Assembly (NCBI GenBank): GCA_011525745.1
Contig: WYBU01000015.1
Coordinates: 33,874 to 97,873, forward strand
Reading direction: 5' to 3'
Source of the DNA: Planctomycetaceae bacterium
GTDB taxonomy: Bacteria; Planctomycetota; Phycisphaerae; UBA1845; UTPLA1
DNA: 64,000 nucleotides
Below are positions 8,375 through 17,551 of this stretch, one piece after another (position 1 is the stretch's first letter; each line of letters opens with the position of its first letter). A program made the position numbers and the translations under genes. A model generated the notes under the pieces. The model saw nothing but the letters and a program-made list of their open reading frames with translations. It did no database searches and was not told where the DNA came from.

Positions 8375-9630
8375 TACATGGCCTCCCAACTTCGGTCGGT
8401 GCTCCATTGAACCTTGCACTGAGCGGTCAATGAAAAGGCGACGCCTTCGAGGTGCTCGTCTGCACAGTCATATAATTGGTCTCTGTTCGCGCGGCGCTGC
8501 TGGAAGCGCTGCTTGAGATCCTCTCGCATCGCGAGCCCGAAGTGCCCCTCACGCCTTTGCGTCGCCTCAAACGCGCGGGCCGCATCAGTGAGGACGAGCG
8601 TGCGGATATGGTCATAGCGCGCGAGCCCCTTGATATTGCCGTACTGCTTGGTCCACTTGATTCCGAGATAGTCAGCCTTGTTGCGCAGATCTTCCGCCGA
8701 GTTCCGCGACACCGCCGAGAATCCGCCGGCATCAAGCTTCTTGTGCATCAACTCCGTGCTTCCTTGTCCAGGGGGCGTGAACGCTTGAGGGTCTCCGGCC
8801 AATGTGGCTGTTGAGTCGCGGCCCGTTTCCAGGATGAGGGATAGACGTTCGGAGGTGATGCGCTTGCCGTTGATACGAGCACAGAGCTCAGCCTGCTCAG
8901 CGTTCACGACCGCCACGATGTATGCGGGCAAAAGCTGCTGATGATCGAGTGAGGATGCTCGGCCGCATTCGTCAATGAGCGCCCGAGCAGCCCGTCGCAC
9001 AGCATCGTGCGAACAGTCGGCTGCCGGTGGCCAGCAATCAGCGAGCGTGTTGATGAGCCGCATGGTGACATCACGAAGCTTCGGCAGGTCCGCCCGGGCC
9101 ATGGTCTTGGACATAGCCGCGAACGCCACAGAGTCGGTGACCTCGGCCTTGCGTGCGACGCGGCGGAGCCAGGTCGCTACATTACTCGGAAGCTGATCGA
9201 CGCTAGTCGCATCTGCGATCTGCTTGAGCACATGTGCAAAGTCCTGTCCGTTGCCCGCGGCGTACAATGGATGATTGGTCAAGAAGCAAAAGCGACGAAG
9301 TTGGCCGGGGAAGTCTGCATCGAGTTTCGCAAATCGGGCACAAGCCGTAAGCACCGGCTCGTCGCCGGCTTTCCATGGAGGCTGATCGTCACCACGAGTC
9401 TTAACTTGATGTCCTGTGAACGCGCCGTCGCGGTGCTTCAGCAATACGTCCTCATGATGTTCGCAAAAAACTTCGACTACGTCTTCGGTTTCATCGAGAA
9501 GCATGCAGCATACGATGGCAGCCCATGTCCACTGAAACCGATACCGATTCGCTGTCTCGTCACCCGGGTCGCCGCGGGCAATCATCGCATCTGGTTGCGG
9601 TGCGGTGCTCATCTCTGTTGGGGCTCCCAT
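8374..9630 (-). CDS. ABC-3C effector with Cap4/DUF4297-like nuclease domain
   Basis: 418 aa. The N-terminal about 110 residues resemble the Cap4/DUF4297 dsDNA nuclease fold: YRFQWTWAAIVCCMLL, then VEVFCEHHEDVLLKHRDGAF and HQVKTRGDD, where E..ED and QVKT would be the PD-(D/E)xK acidic and Q-x-K residues. The rest is helical and unrecognised. It lies just 8 nt after the Res stop and overlaps the middle component by 1 nt. Likely role: the toxic nuclease released by the ABC-3C ATPase. The start at 9630 could also be the ATG at 9612. Confidence 0.65.
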   Translation of the reverse strand: MGAPTEMSTAPQPDAMIARGDPGDETANRYRFQWTWAAIVCCMLLDETEDVVEVFCEHHEDVLLKHRDGAFTGHQVKTRGDDQPPWKAGDEPVLTACARFAKLDADFPGQLRRFCFLTNHPLYAAGNGQDFAHVLKQIADATSVDQLPSNVATWLRRVARKAEVTDSVAFAAMSKTMARADLPKLRDVTMRLINTLADCWPPAADCSHDAVRRAARALIDECGRASSLDHQQLLPAYIVAVVNAEQAELCARINGKRITSERLSLILETGRDSTATLAGDPQAFTPPGQGSTELMHKKLDAGGFSAVSRNSAEDLRNKADYLGIKWTKQYGNIKGLARYDHIRTLVLTDAARAFEATQRREGHFGLAMREDLKQRFQQRRANRDQLYDCADEHLEGVAFSLTAQCKVQWSTDRSWEAM

Positions 9631-9638
9631 AGGTCGGG

Positions 9639-12600
9639 TCAGCTCACAAGCTCCATCAGTTTTCCGTAGCTATCCACCACGTCGTATTTCACGTGGTCCG
9701 ACGTGATCTTGGCGAAGAACTTGCGGGCACAGTCGATCTTCCGCCGCTCGATCTCCCGAAGCTCCATCGTGGACATGCTGCCCTTCGTCTCGGCGATGAA
9801 GTACACGTGCTTGACCTTCTTGTGCTCGAATGCGATCGCCCAGTCGGGGTTGTAGTTGCCGACGGGCGTCGGGATAAGGAAGCCACGCGGGAGCTTGGCG
9901 TACACGACAACTTCGGCGCTGCCGTCCAGGTCCTCGACGAACTTCCGCTCGGTCTTTGAGTCGGTGAAGACGTAGTCGTAAATGTGCCGCGACGCCTTGT
10001 ACGCCTTGGAAAAGTCGGCCTGCGGCTTCTGCTGCGTGAAGATGTCGATGTCGTGAACGTCGCCGATGGGGTCGTACGTGAGCCGCTCGACAATCACCGT
10101 CGCCTTCTGCTCGTTGATGAGGCGGCAGGCTTCGGCGATGAAGTCCTCCGGGTTCATGCGATAAAGGCCGAACGTGGCCGGGCTGATCTCGGTCAGGATG
10201 CGTGCCACCGTGCGACGGGTGAGCTGCGTGCCATCGGCGATGGTGCCGATCAGGTCGTACCGCACGGCCGAGTGGACCGAAGCTTGGTGCGAGAGGGTCT
10301 GCGTGCTCGACACCTCAAACGCCGCCCCTCGCTTCAGATCCTCGGGCGTCGCCTGGTCCCGCTGCTCGCCGCGCTGCACCGTGTATTGAAGCGGCGTGAC
10401 CTTCAGTTCCTTGTCCATCGTGGCGACGCACTTGCGAACCAGTTCGTCGGAGTCGAAGTGAACGGTGTACGCGGCCTTGCGGTTGATCCGCTCCCAAAGC
10501 TCCTTGAACTCCTTCTTCTTGAAGTTCGCCTCGTTGAGCGGGTTGACCTTGGACTTTCGACCGTCCTCGGGGACGGGCAGTTGCACGTCGCTGAACACGC
10601 TATCCACGAGCTGGAGCACCTGCTCCGCGTGCGGCTTCAACGGCTCGGGCAGTTCGGCCAGCGTGCCCTCCGTCTTCGCCTTGTGATATTTCTCGGTGAC
10701 GTGCTTCTCGTAGTCGATGTACCCGTTCTGGATGAGATAGAACTCCAGCTGCTTCGCCATCGTGGCGGAGACTTCCTTCGGCCCCTCCGGCGTCTGAATG
10801 AGCTTGCCGGTGAAGTACTCCTCATTCGCCAGCCGCGGACGCTCCGATAGCGACTGGCTGATGTCCTTCTGCAAGCCGCTGACGAAATCGCGGTAGCTCT
10901 CGTTCGCAACGACGGTAAGGACGTTGACCTGATGCACCGTCGCCGGGTCGTCGTTCCGCTCGCCCGTGCGTGGACCGCCGGAGAACACCGACAGTCGCAT
11001 CCCGCGGCCGACCTCCTGTCGGCGGGAGATCGTGCTGTCGCTGTGCTTAAGCGTGCAGATCGTGAAGACGTTCGGGTTGTCCCAGCCTTCCCGGAGTGCC
11101 GAGTGCGAGAAGATGAAACGGACCGGCTCCTCGAACGAGAGCAACTGCTCCTTGTTCCGCAGGATGAGGTCGTACGCGTCGGAGTCGTCGCTCTCGCCGG
11201 CCGTATCGCCACGCTTGGCGACGGTCGGATCGACCATGCGGTTCCGTTTCTTGTCGATCGAGAAGTAACCGTTGTGCGTTGCGTTCACGTCGATGCCTTT
11301 GAGGTATCGCGTGTACGGCGTGTCGTAGAGCGTGAGCGTCTCTTCAAGCTGCCGCTGATACTCCTCCACGAACAACTCGGCGTATTCGCCGGGCTTCTCA
11401 CCGGCGTCGTCGTATTGCCGGTACTTGGCGACCTCGTCGATGAAGAACAAGGTGAGCACCTTGACCCCTTGCTCGAAGAGCTGCTCTTCCCGCTCGAAGT
11501 GGGCCTTGATCGCCTCGCGAATCTGAATCTGCCGGATCGTTGCCTCGTTCACGTCGCCTGCGGCTTCACCGGCTTGCAGCACTTCGCCGTTGGTGAAGCT
11601 GAGCGTGTCGGTCCGGGCGTCGATGTCGGCGACGACGAAGCCCTTGTACTGGTCGAGGCCTCCGGAGAGAGCGTGCAGGTTGTCGTTCTTGCCGAGCTTC
11701 TTGATGACCCGCTTGATGGAGCCGCTCTTGAGCTTCTCCTCCATCTCGACGCGGGCAGTCGGCGGCGTCGACGGCGAAATCTGAATCGACTCCAGGTACA
11801 GGTAGGCGTTCGTGCCGCTCAGGCCGCGGGTGGCGATGCCCCGCACGGCGATCTTCTTCACAAGCTTCTGGTTGTAGGCGTCCAGCGCGTCGAGCCGGTA
11901 GACCTTGTTGTGCTGCGTCTTGTGCGTCGCTGAGTACCGGAGAATCATCAGAGGGTTGAACTCCTGAAGGGAATCCAGGGTCCGCTTGCCCTCCATCTTC
12001 TGCGGCTCATCGAGGATCAGGATGGGGTGGTTCGCCTTGATCACGTCAATCGGCCGGCGGGACTGGAAGTCGTCCAGCTCCTCGTAGATCCGGCGAGCGT
12101 CCTTGCCGGTTGCGTTAAACGCCTGGACGTTGATGATCATCACGTTGATGCCGGCGTCGGACGAATAGCTCTCCAGTTCGTGCAGCCGCTTCGAGTTGTA
12201 GATGAGGAAGCGCGCCCGCTTGGCGTACTGCTCCAGGAAGTGTTCGGCCGTGATTTCGAACGCCTTCTGCACGCCTTCGCGGATGGCGATGCTGGGTACG
12301 ACCACAATGAACTTGGTCCAGCCGTACCGCCGGTTCAGCTCGAACATCGTCTTGATGTAGCAGTACGTCTTGCCGGTGCCGGTCTCCATCTCCACGTCGA
12401 GGTTGACATCGCAGACCTTCGACGTGACCAGCTCCTTGCAGACGGGCAGGTTCTGCCGTCGCTGCACGGCCTGGATGTTCTTGAGCAGCGGCAGGCCGGG
12501 CACAAGCGGCGTGTTGCGGAAACCGGCGGCGTACTCGATGAAACTGAGCACGCCTTCCCGCTCGTCTGCACGACGGCCGGGGTCGATGCGGTAGCCGAGC

Positions 12601-12692
12601 GGGTCGGCCACCGGCTGCCCCGCGAAGCAGTCGGCGACGGCTTCGACCGCGTCGGTCTGAAAGGCTTGCTTCTTGAACTTGAGCTTCATCAA
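9639..12692 (-). CDS. res: Type III restriction enzyme Res subunit
   Basis: 1017 aa. Superfamily 2 helicase with motif I METGTGKT near residue 105, motif II DEPQK near 229, RYSATHK (motif III) near 250 and a motif VI-like [11 protein letters not shown] near 560. The C-terminal PDWAIAFE...FIAETKGS (about 947-967) is a PD-(D/E)xK nuclease site. It should translocate and cut DNA together with Mod. Unusually, a Septu-like pair separates it from mod. The Met at 12689 is an equally good start. It is 42 nt after the HNH gene and 8 nt before the ABC-3C effector. Confidence 0.9.
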   Translation of the reverse strand: MMKLKFKKQAFQTDAVEAVADCFAGQPVADPLGYRIDPGRRADEREGVLSFIEYAAGFRNTPLVPGLPLLKNIQAVQRRQNLPVCKELVTSKVCDVNLDVEMETGTGKTYCYIKTMFELNRRYGWTKFIVVVPSIAIREGVQKAFEITAEHFLEQYAKRARFLIYNSKRLHELESYSSDAGINVMIINVQAFNATGKDARRIYEELDDFQSRRPIDVIKANHPILILDEPQKMEGKRTLDSLQEFNPLMILRYSATHKTQHNKVYRLDALDAYNQKLVKKIAVRGIATRGLSGTNAYLYLESIQISPSTPPTARVEMEEKLKSGSIKRVIKKLGKNDNLHALSGGLDQYKGFVVADIDARTDTLSFTNGEVLQAGEAAGDVNEATIRQIQIREAIKAHFEREEQLFEQGVKVLTLFFIDEVAKYRQYDDAGEKPGEYAELFVEEYQRQLEETLTLYDTPYTRYLKGIDVNATHNGYFSIDKKRNRMVDPTVAKRGDTAGESDDSDAYDLILRNKEQLLSFEEPVRFIFSHSALREGWDNPNVFTICTLKHSDSTISRRQEVGRGMRLSVFSGGPRTGERNDDPATVHQVNVLTVVANESYRDFVSGLQKDISQSLSERPRLANEEYFTGKLIQTPEGPKEVSATMAKQLEFYLIQNGYIDYEKHVTEKYHKAKTEGTLAELPEPLKPHAEQVLQLVDSVFSDVQLPVPEDGRKSKVNPLNEANFKKKEFKELWERINRKAAYTVHFDSDELVRKCVATMDKELKVTPLQYTVQRGEQRDQATPEDLKRGAAFEVSSTQTLSHQASVHSAVRYDLIGTIADGTQLTRRTVARILTEISPATFGLYRMNPEDFIAEACRLINEQKATVIVERLTYDPIGDVHDIDIFTQQKPQADFSKAYKASRHIYDYVFTDSKTERKFVEDLDGSAEVVVYAKLPRGFLIPTPVGNYNPDWAIAFEHKKVKHVYFIAETKGSMSTMELREIERRKIDCARKFFAKITSDHVKYDVVDSYGKLMELVS

Positions 12693-12734
12693 TCCTGCTT
12701 TCCGCCCATCCGGTTTGCTCGTGTATTGTTGCCC

Positions 12735-13616
12735 CTAGTCCGAACCGCTGCTCAGATACGCAGCGATATCCTCATAGAGCTGGCGTGCTTCAGCATTCCG
12801 CATCTCCCACAGCCGTTGAAAACTCCGCAAGCAGTTCACGTGCGAAGCCGTTGGCTTGGTGAGGTTTGTGATTGCTTGTTGAGCCTGGTTGACTTCCGTT
12901 TGCGTGCTGTTCGGCGAGTCGCGTTCTTTGAGAGCAAAGTACAAGTGTTCCAGCTTTGACGCCCGCTCGCGAATTAACCCCTTTCGCTGGTCGAGATCGT
13001 CCAGCTTAAAGAACTCAATTGTGACCAATGCGCGTTTTCGCTTAAAGCCTCTAGACTTGGTGGGTTGCGGCGAGAGTCCGTGAAACTCGATCAGCTTTTC
13101 TGGATCGTCATCCCGTGTACCAAGTGGGAATATCAGGTATGCCTTCTCATCTCGGCAAGAGCCCACGTTATCGGCGGCACTATTTCTCACGCCACCGATT
13201 GGAAAGTAATCGCGTTTGAGCACCGAGTTGCAAGTCTTGCATGCCGCTGCATAGTTCTCGGGATGATACGCAAGTAGCCGATACCCGGGTTCGGAGCCAG
13301 TCGCTGGCTGCGACAGAGTGATGCCGTGACCAGACAGTGCACTCGGGACTCTCCAACGCTTCACGTTGTTCTTTGGACGAAAATGTTCCACATCCTGCTC
13401 TATTGCCTGGTCCTCTAGCCACTTCTCGCAGAATGGACACTTGGGACCCTGCAATTTCATAAACGCCGGCTTGGTTTCGCTCCACATCGATGTAATGCGC
13501 CGCTGAGTTCCGTTCTTAAGCGCTTCCGTACGCTGAACTGCACGCACCCGCCATGTCGGGCTGGCGGCATCAATCTCCGTGTGCAATTGACCCGTAGTAA
13601 ATGTACACCTGATCAC
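12735..13616 (-). CDS. ptuB: HNH endonuclease, PtuB-like (Septu)
   Basis: 293 aa. A typical PtuB/retron-type HNH core: CPFCEKWL near residue 60, VEHFRPKNN near 75, then GYRLLAYHPENYAAACKTCNSVLKRDYFP near 115-145, giving two CxxC zinc pairs and the H of the H-N-H site. Its start overlaps the ATPase stop by 4 nt, as in PtuA-PtuB pairs. It would be the effector nuclease. The C-terminal 100 residues are helical and family-variable. Nuclease call sure; membership in Septu inferred from pairing. Confidence 0.8.
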   Translation of the reverse strand: MIRCTFTTGQLHTEIDAASPTWRVRAVQRTEALKNGTQRRITSMWSETKPAFMKLQGPKCPFCEKWLEDQAIEQDVEHFRPKNNVKRWRVPSALSGHGITLSQPATGSEPGYRLLAYHPENYAAACKTCNSVLKRDYFPIGGVRNSAADNVGSCRDEKAYLIFPLGTRDDDPEKLIEFHGLSPQPTKSRGFKRKRALVTIEFFKLDDLDQRKGLIRERASKLEHLYFALKERDSPNSTQTEVNQAQQAITNLTKPTASHVNCLRSFQRLWEMRNAEARQLYEDIAAYLSSGSD

Positions 13617-14851
13617 GGCGCACTCTCCTCGCCACGTGCCAACTCAGCGACCAGTTGCTTCGCTGCCTTATCGTCTCCGGCCCTCGCTTTCTTCGTCAGG
13701 GTCAATAGACGCTGTCGCTTTCGAGCGGCCCTTGTCGTTTTCAGGCCGAAGAGATCCGTTAGCAGAATCTGGTCAGCATCAAGGCCATGAAAGGGTGCCT
13801 CACTTCGAGCTGCTTTGGCAGCGTTTCGCGATAATGAGAGGTGGATAACGTTCGCTTGCTGGAGGCTACCGGCAACTAATGGACTATGGGATGTAAAGAC
13901 GAACTGCATACGTGGAAATGTCTTCGCGATCGTTTCGACGACGGTCATTTGCCATTTAGGATGAAGGTGCAAGTCGATTTCGTCGACGAGGACTACTCCC
14001 TGACACTCACGTAGCGGAGACGGCCGTTTCTCAATATGGACGAGATGATAGAGGAAGTCGGCCACCCACCCGATGAATGCGCGGTAGCCGTCCGATAGAT
14101 CTTGAAATGCAACGTGGAGCCCGGCATGATCGAATAGGAAGTCCCCCTTCCGTTTGGCCATCTTGCCGGTAAACGACACGCCGGCCGGCTTGAGCAGTTC
14201 ATTAAGCACGTCCGTAGTCTCATTCATTCCGCGAGGCGTTGTACGACGCCACAGCCAGTGTGAAAGCGGGATTAGTGAGAAGGAATCTTGAAAGACGCTC
14301 TGAACACGTTGTGCTCGGAGAAACCTGGACTTAATGCGAGCACCCATGTCAAGGCTCTCACCTGATTCGACCCGACGGGTAGCCCCGTAGGCTACGAGAA
14401 AGAAGGCGGCATTGCGTGAACGATAGATGGGTTCCCATACGGCTCCTGCGTGCTCGCCTTGAAACACAACTTTCTCCAGCTCACCGCGGCGGCGGATCCT
14501 CATGTTGGATTCAACCATCCGCGGCTCCGCGATGTCCTGGCGGTGCAAGACAAACTGGGCGACGACATCGCCCCAGCCTCGATCGGAGGGGGCTGTTGCG
14601 CGGACAAGATTGCGGACGCCGAGATTTGCTTCCATGGCGGCCTCGCCGAACGCCGACAATGCAATCGTCTGGAGCACGGTTGTCTTTCCGGAGCCATTGT
14701 CGCCCAACAAGAGAGTGACATTCTCTAAAGGCGGCTTCGCACCGATACCGTTGGCGTTGGCTTTGTCGTACTTGCGGTCCGGATGGACGAATTGGATCGT
14801 CACGTCCTTGAACGTCCGGATGTTCTTAAGCCTCAGCAAGTCAATGTACAT
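13613..14851 (-). CDS. ptuA: AAA/ABC-type ATPase, PtuA-like (Septu)
   Basis: 412 aa from the ATG at 14851 (MYIDLLRLKNIRTFKDV); a TTG at 14875 is also in frame. OLD/PtuA-type ATPase: Walker A GDNGSGKT at 50-57, Q-loop region after it, signature-like DLSDGYRAFIGWVADF near 235, Walker B VVLVDEIDLHLHPKW near 280 and H-loop FVFTSHSPLVAGSL near 305. No TOPRIM domain, as expected for PtuA. Coupled by ATGA overlap to the HNH gene. It lies 81 nt downstream of mod, so the pair is nested inside a type III restriction locus. Confidence 0.8.
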   Translation of the reverse strand: MYIDLLRLKNIRTFKDVTIQFVHPDRKYDKANANGIGAKPPLENVTLLLGDNGSGKTTVLQTIALSAFGEAAMEANLGVRNLVRATAPSDRGWGDVVAQFVLHRQDIAEPRMVESNMRIRRRGELEKVVFQGEHAGAVWEPIYRSRNAAFFLVAYGATRRVESGESLDMGARIKSRFLRAQRVQSVFQDSFSLIPLSHWLWRRTTPRGMNETTDVLNELLKPAGVSFTGKMAKRKGDFLFDHAGLHVAFQDLSDGYRAFIGWVADFLYHLVHIEKRPSPLRECQGVVLVDEIDLHLHPKWQMTVVETIAKTFPRMQFVFTSHSPLVAGSLQQANVIHLSLSRNAAKAARSEAPFHGLDADQILLTDLFGLKTTRAARKRQRLLTLTKKARAGDDKAAKQLVAELARGEESAP

Positions 14852-14932
14852 ATGAGGGCTCCGAACGTCGCACAAGAAACAACCTTTCAGGCGTGGGCCA
14901 AGGATTGGTTGTCTTGTTATGGCTGAAGCTAA

Positions 14933-16813
14933 TCACAGTGTCTTAACCTCAGTGCCGGGGGAGAGTTGCTTGAAGATCTGCTCGACGTTGATCTTCACTG
15001 CGTCGCCGCCGTAGCCGGTGTCGCGGAACACGACTCGTAACGGCTTGCGGCCGGCGAGTTCTTTCACGAAGGCCTCGTCGATGCCGGACTCGAAGCAGGC
15101 TGCGAGTGCGTTCTCGTCCACGAAGAACACTCTCTTGCCGCCGATTGTCTCCTGCTTGATGGGCAGCGACAGGTCCACACCCCAATCGAGTAGGACCTGG
15201 AAAAGCAAATCCTCGTCGGTTCGGTCCTCCTTGATGTTGTCCACATGCCCGCCGAGTAGCTCCGGCTTCGCTTCGTCCGGACGGTAGTACACGTCCTTCG
15301 TATTGGACGTATCCACTTTTAGGACTCGGAATCCGTTGTCGAGCTTATCGCCATTCAATCCAAGCTCGGCTCGAATGTGCTGACCAGCCCGACGGATTCG
15401 CTCCTTTCCAATGTCTGCAATTGAAGCAAAGCCGGCCTTGTTTGCTTCCGTGTCCTCGTCGCAATGCTCGGGAAGCTGCACCACAATAAATCGCCGGACT
15501 CCGCCATCTTCGGCGTTCATGGCCATTACGGCTTGTGCAAATGCACAGGAACCAGCGAAGAAGTCGAGGCACAAGTCGTCACCGGCGGATGCTAGGTAGA
15601 CGATTCGTTTGAGCAGCCGCACGGGCTTAGGCGTGGAGAAAATCTTCTTCCCTATTAGCTTCGCGGTTTCTTTCTGCCCTTCGTCATTGTGTCCGACCTC
15701 GGCAAACGGCCACCATGTTGATGGAACCGTACCCTCAGGGAGTTCCGTGAGGTAACGCTTCAGCCTTGGCTTAGCGTATGACTGGTCCGGTCCCCAATAG
15801 AGTCGGCCTTCTTCTTCGAGTTGTTCGTGCTTTGCACGTGAGTATCGCCAGACCGCGTCTTCGCTAGGCCAAACCTCGTCGCCAGTCCTGGGGTGACGTA
15901 TTGCGTACCAGAGCGTAGGCCGTTCCGTCCGAGACTTGTTGCTAACGTAATTGTCGGAACTCCACGGTCCTCTTGGGTCGTTATCTGGATTGGTGTAACG
16001 GGACGTTTGCTTTTCCGTTCGAGGCAGTAGTCGACGGGTGAAACAAGCCGACTTGCGATACACAAGGATGTGATCGTGCATCGGAGCGATTCCGGGGTCG
16101 TCGGATGATACGGCGTACTTTTTCTGCCAGACAACGTTCGCGACGAAATTGCTTTCGCCGAAGATTTCGTCGCAAACCCGACGGAGGTTTGCTACCTCAC
16201 CGTCGTCGATCGTAAGGAACAAGGCTCCATCATCGGCTAAGAGATTGCGGGCAAGTCGAAGGCGAGGGTAAATCATAGAGAGCCAGTCCGAGTGAAACCT
16301 TCCATTGGACTCAGTGTTGGCGACTAAGCGAGAGCCGGTACTTGTGTGTTGATTTGATCGAATGAGGTACTCGGTGCCGCCCTCCACAAAATCATCGTCG
16401 TAAATGAATTCCTTGCCCGTATTGTACGGAGGGTCAATGAAGATCAGTTTGACCTTGTTCAGATACGTTTCCTGGAGCAGCTTGAGTGCATCTAGGTTGT
16501 CGCCCTCGATGAAGAGGTTTCGGGTTGATTCGAAATCGACACTCTCTTCTCGGCATGGCCGAACCGTCTTGGCAATCGGGGCGTTCGCTGCGAGCAGGGC
16601 TTCCCGCTTGCCAGGCCAGTTCAGGTGATATCGCTCCTGTGGGCCTTCGACGACGCGGTCGGAGAGCACCTGTCGGAGCTGATCGAAGTCGATGGCAGGC
16701 GTGACATTCCCTTGTTCGTCCCGCGATTCGGTCACGCAATCCGGGAACAACGCCGCCAGCTTGGCGATGTTCTCCTGCGTGAGGTCGGGCGTGTGCATCT
16801 TGAGCTTGTTCAT
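14933..16813 (-). CDS. mod: Type III-like Mod DNA (adenine-N6) methyltransferase
   Basis: 626 aa, beta-class order: catalytic DPPYNTGKEF near residue 126, a target-recognition segment in the middle (about 215-390), then SAM-binding DFFAGSCAFAQAV near 418. The SAM motif has Cys where FxGxG usually has Gly, a variant I believe occurs in related Mod proteins. The N-terminus (LTQENIAKLAALFPDCVTE) is typical of Mods found next to DUF4391 and PLD-like helicase genes. It should protect host DNA and give specificity to Res. It is 33 nt after DUF4391. Confidence 0.9.
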   Translation of the reverse strand: MNKLKMHTPDLTQENIAKLAALFPDCVTESRDEQGNVTPAIDFDQLRQVLSDRVVEGPQERYHLNWPGKREALLAANAPIAKTVRPCREESVDFESTRNLFIEGDNLDALKLLQETYLNKVKLIFIDPPYNTGKEFIYDDDFVEGGTEYLIRSNQHTSTGSRLVANTESNGRFHSDWLSMIYPRLRLARNLLADDGALFLTIDDGEVANLRRVCDEIFGESNFVANVVWQKKYAVSSDDPGIAPMHDHILVYRKSACFTRRLLPRTEKQTSRYTNPDNDPRGPWSSDNYVSNKSRTERPTLWYAIRHPRTGDEVWPSEDAVWRYSRAKHEQLEEEGRLYWGPDQSYAKPRLKRYLTELPEGTVPSTWWPFAEVGHNDEGQKETAKLIGKKIFSTPKPVRLLKRIVYLASAGDDLCLDFFAGSCAFAQAVMAMNAEDGGVRRFIVVQLPEHCDEDTEANKAGFASIADIGKERIRRAGQHIRAELGLNGDKLDNGFRVLKVDTSNTKDVYYRPDEAKPELLGGHVDNIKEDRTDEDLLFQVLLDWGVDLSLPIKQETIGGKRVFFVDENALAACFESGIDEAFVKELAGRKPLRVVFRDTGYGGDAVKINVEQIFKQLSPGTEVKTL

Positions 16814-16846
16814 GATTGATCCTGCCGCGTACGCGTATTGACGATG

Positions 16847-17551
16847 TCAGCCCGTAAGCTCGTCGAGCTGAGCGTCGAGCGATCGAACCTCTGCGTTGAT
16901 TTCCACCTTCCGATTGAACTGTTTCTCCCGGCCGAGCTTGACTTCCAGCTTCTCTCGCTCGCGTTCAAGCTGCCGAATCCGTCCCAACCGCTCCGCATGG
17001 TCCTTGAGCGACTCGCCGTCGCGGGCCGGGTGCGGCATGACGCGACTGAGCAGCAGCCGGTACATGGCCGCAAGATCGAGTGCGACGGGCAGCGGCGAGC
17101 GGTCCGCGTCGGCTGCGAGCCACGGCGACGCAAAATAGTCTCCGACGACCCATTTGGCCGAGTCGGCCTCGCTGGGCCGCTTGTACGCCGCGACCGCCTG
17201 GACGCGGTCGCCGGCGAACAACTCGTAGAGAATCGGAAAGCCGATGGCCCGGTCGATGCAGCGGAGAATGTCCTCGCTGATGGCGTCAGCCGCCGCATCC
17301 TTGAGCGTGATCGCGAAGACCTGAATCTCGGGCACGTCAGGCCGGGCGTCAAGGCGAACGGTCTCGGGGGCGAGTTTGTAGGCCCAGACGATCTGAGCGA
17401 CTTCGTCGGTGAATCGCTTCTGGAGCCGGCGGCTCGGGCGGGCATGAGCGTAGATGCGGTTCTTGGGCAGAACGCGTTTGAATGCCGCCGACGCGGGGTA
17501 GGCGAACAGCGGCGACTCGCTGGGGTTTGCGGTGTTGCGGCCGTCACTCAT
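16847..17551 (-). CDS. DUF4391 domain protein
   Basis: 234 aa. Sequence PLFAYPASAAFKRVLPKNRIYAHARPSRRLQKRFTDEV followed by IVWAYKLAPETVRL fits the DUF4391 family, whose members lie between a helicase and Mod in many type III-like loci. The last 70 residues form a predicted coiled coil (LGRIRQLEREREKLEVKLG). Function unknown; a structural or specificity adaptor in the restriction complex is plausible. The start overlaps the helicase stop (ATGA). Confidence 0.7.
   Translation of the reverse strand: MSDGRNTANPSESPLFAYPASAAFKRVLPKNRIYAHARPSRRLQKRFTDEVAQIVWAYKLAPETVRLDARPDVPEIQVFAITLKDAAADAISEDILRCIDRAIGFPILYELFAGDRVQAVAAYKRPSEADSAKWVVGDYFASPWLAADADRSPLPVALDLAAMYRLLLSRVMPHPARDGESLKDHAERLGRIRQLEREREKLEVKLGREKQFNRKVEINAEVRSLDAQLDELTG

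Noticed and set aside
9984..12959. Several 288-333 codon plus-strand ORFs across res and the HNH gene
   Set aside because: They are antisense to Res, whose helicase and nuclease motifs are clear; no start signals.
15530..15570. Cys in the Mod SAM motif (FAGSC) as evidence of inactivation
   Set aside because: Related Mod proteins appear to carry the same FAGSC variant, so this alone does not suggest loss of function.
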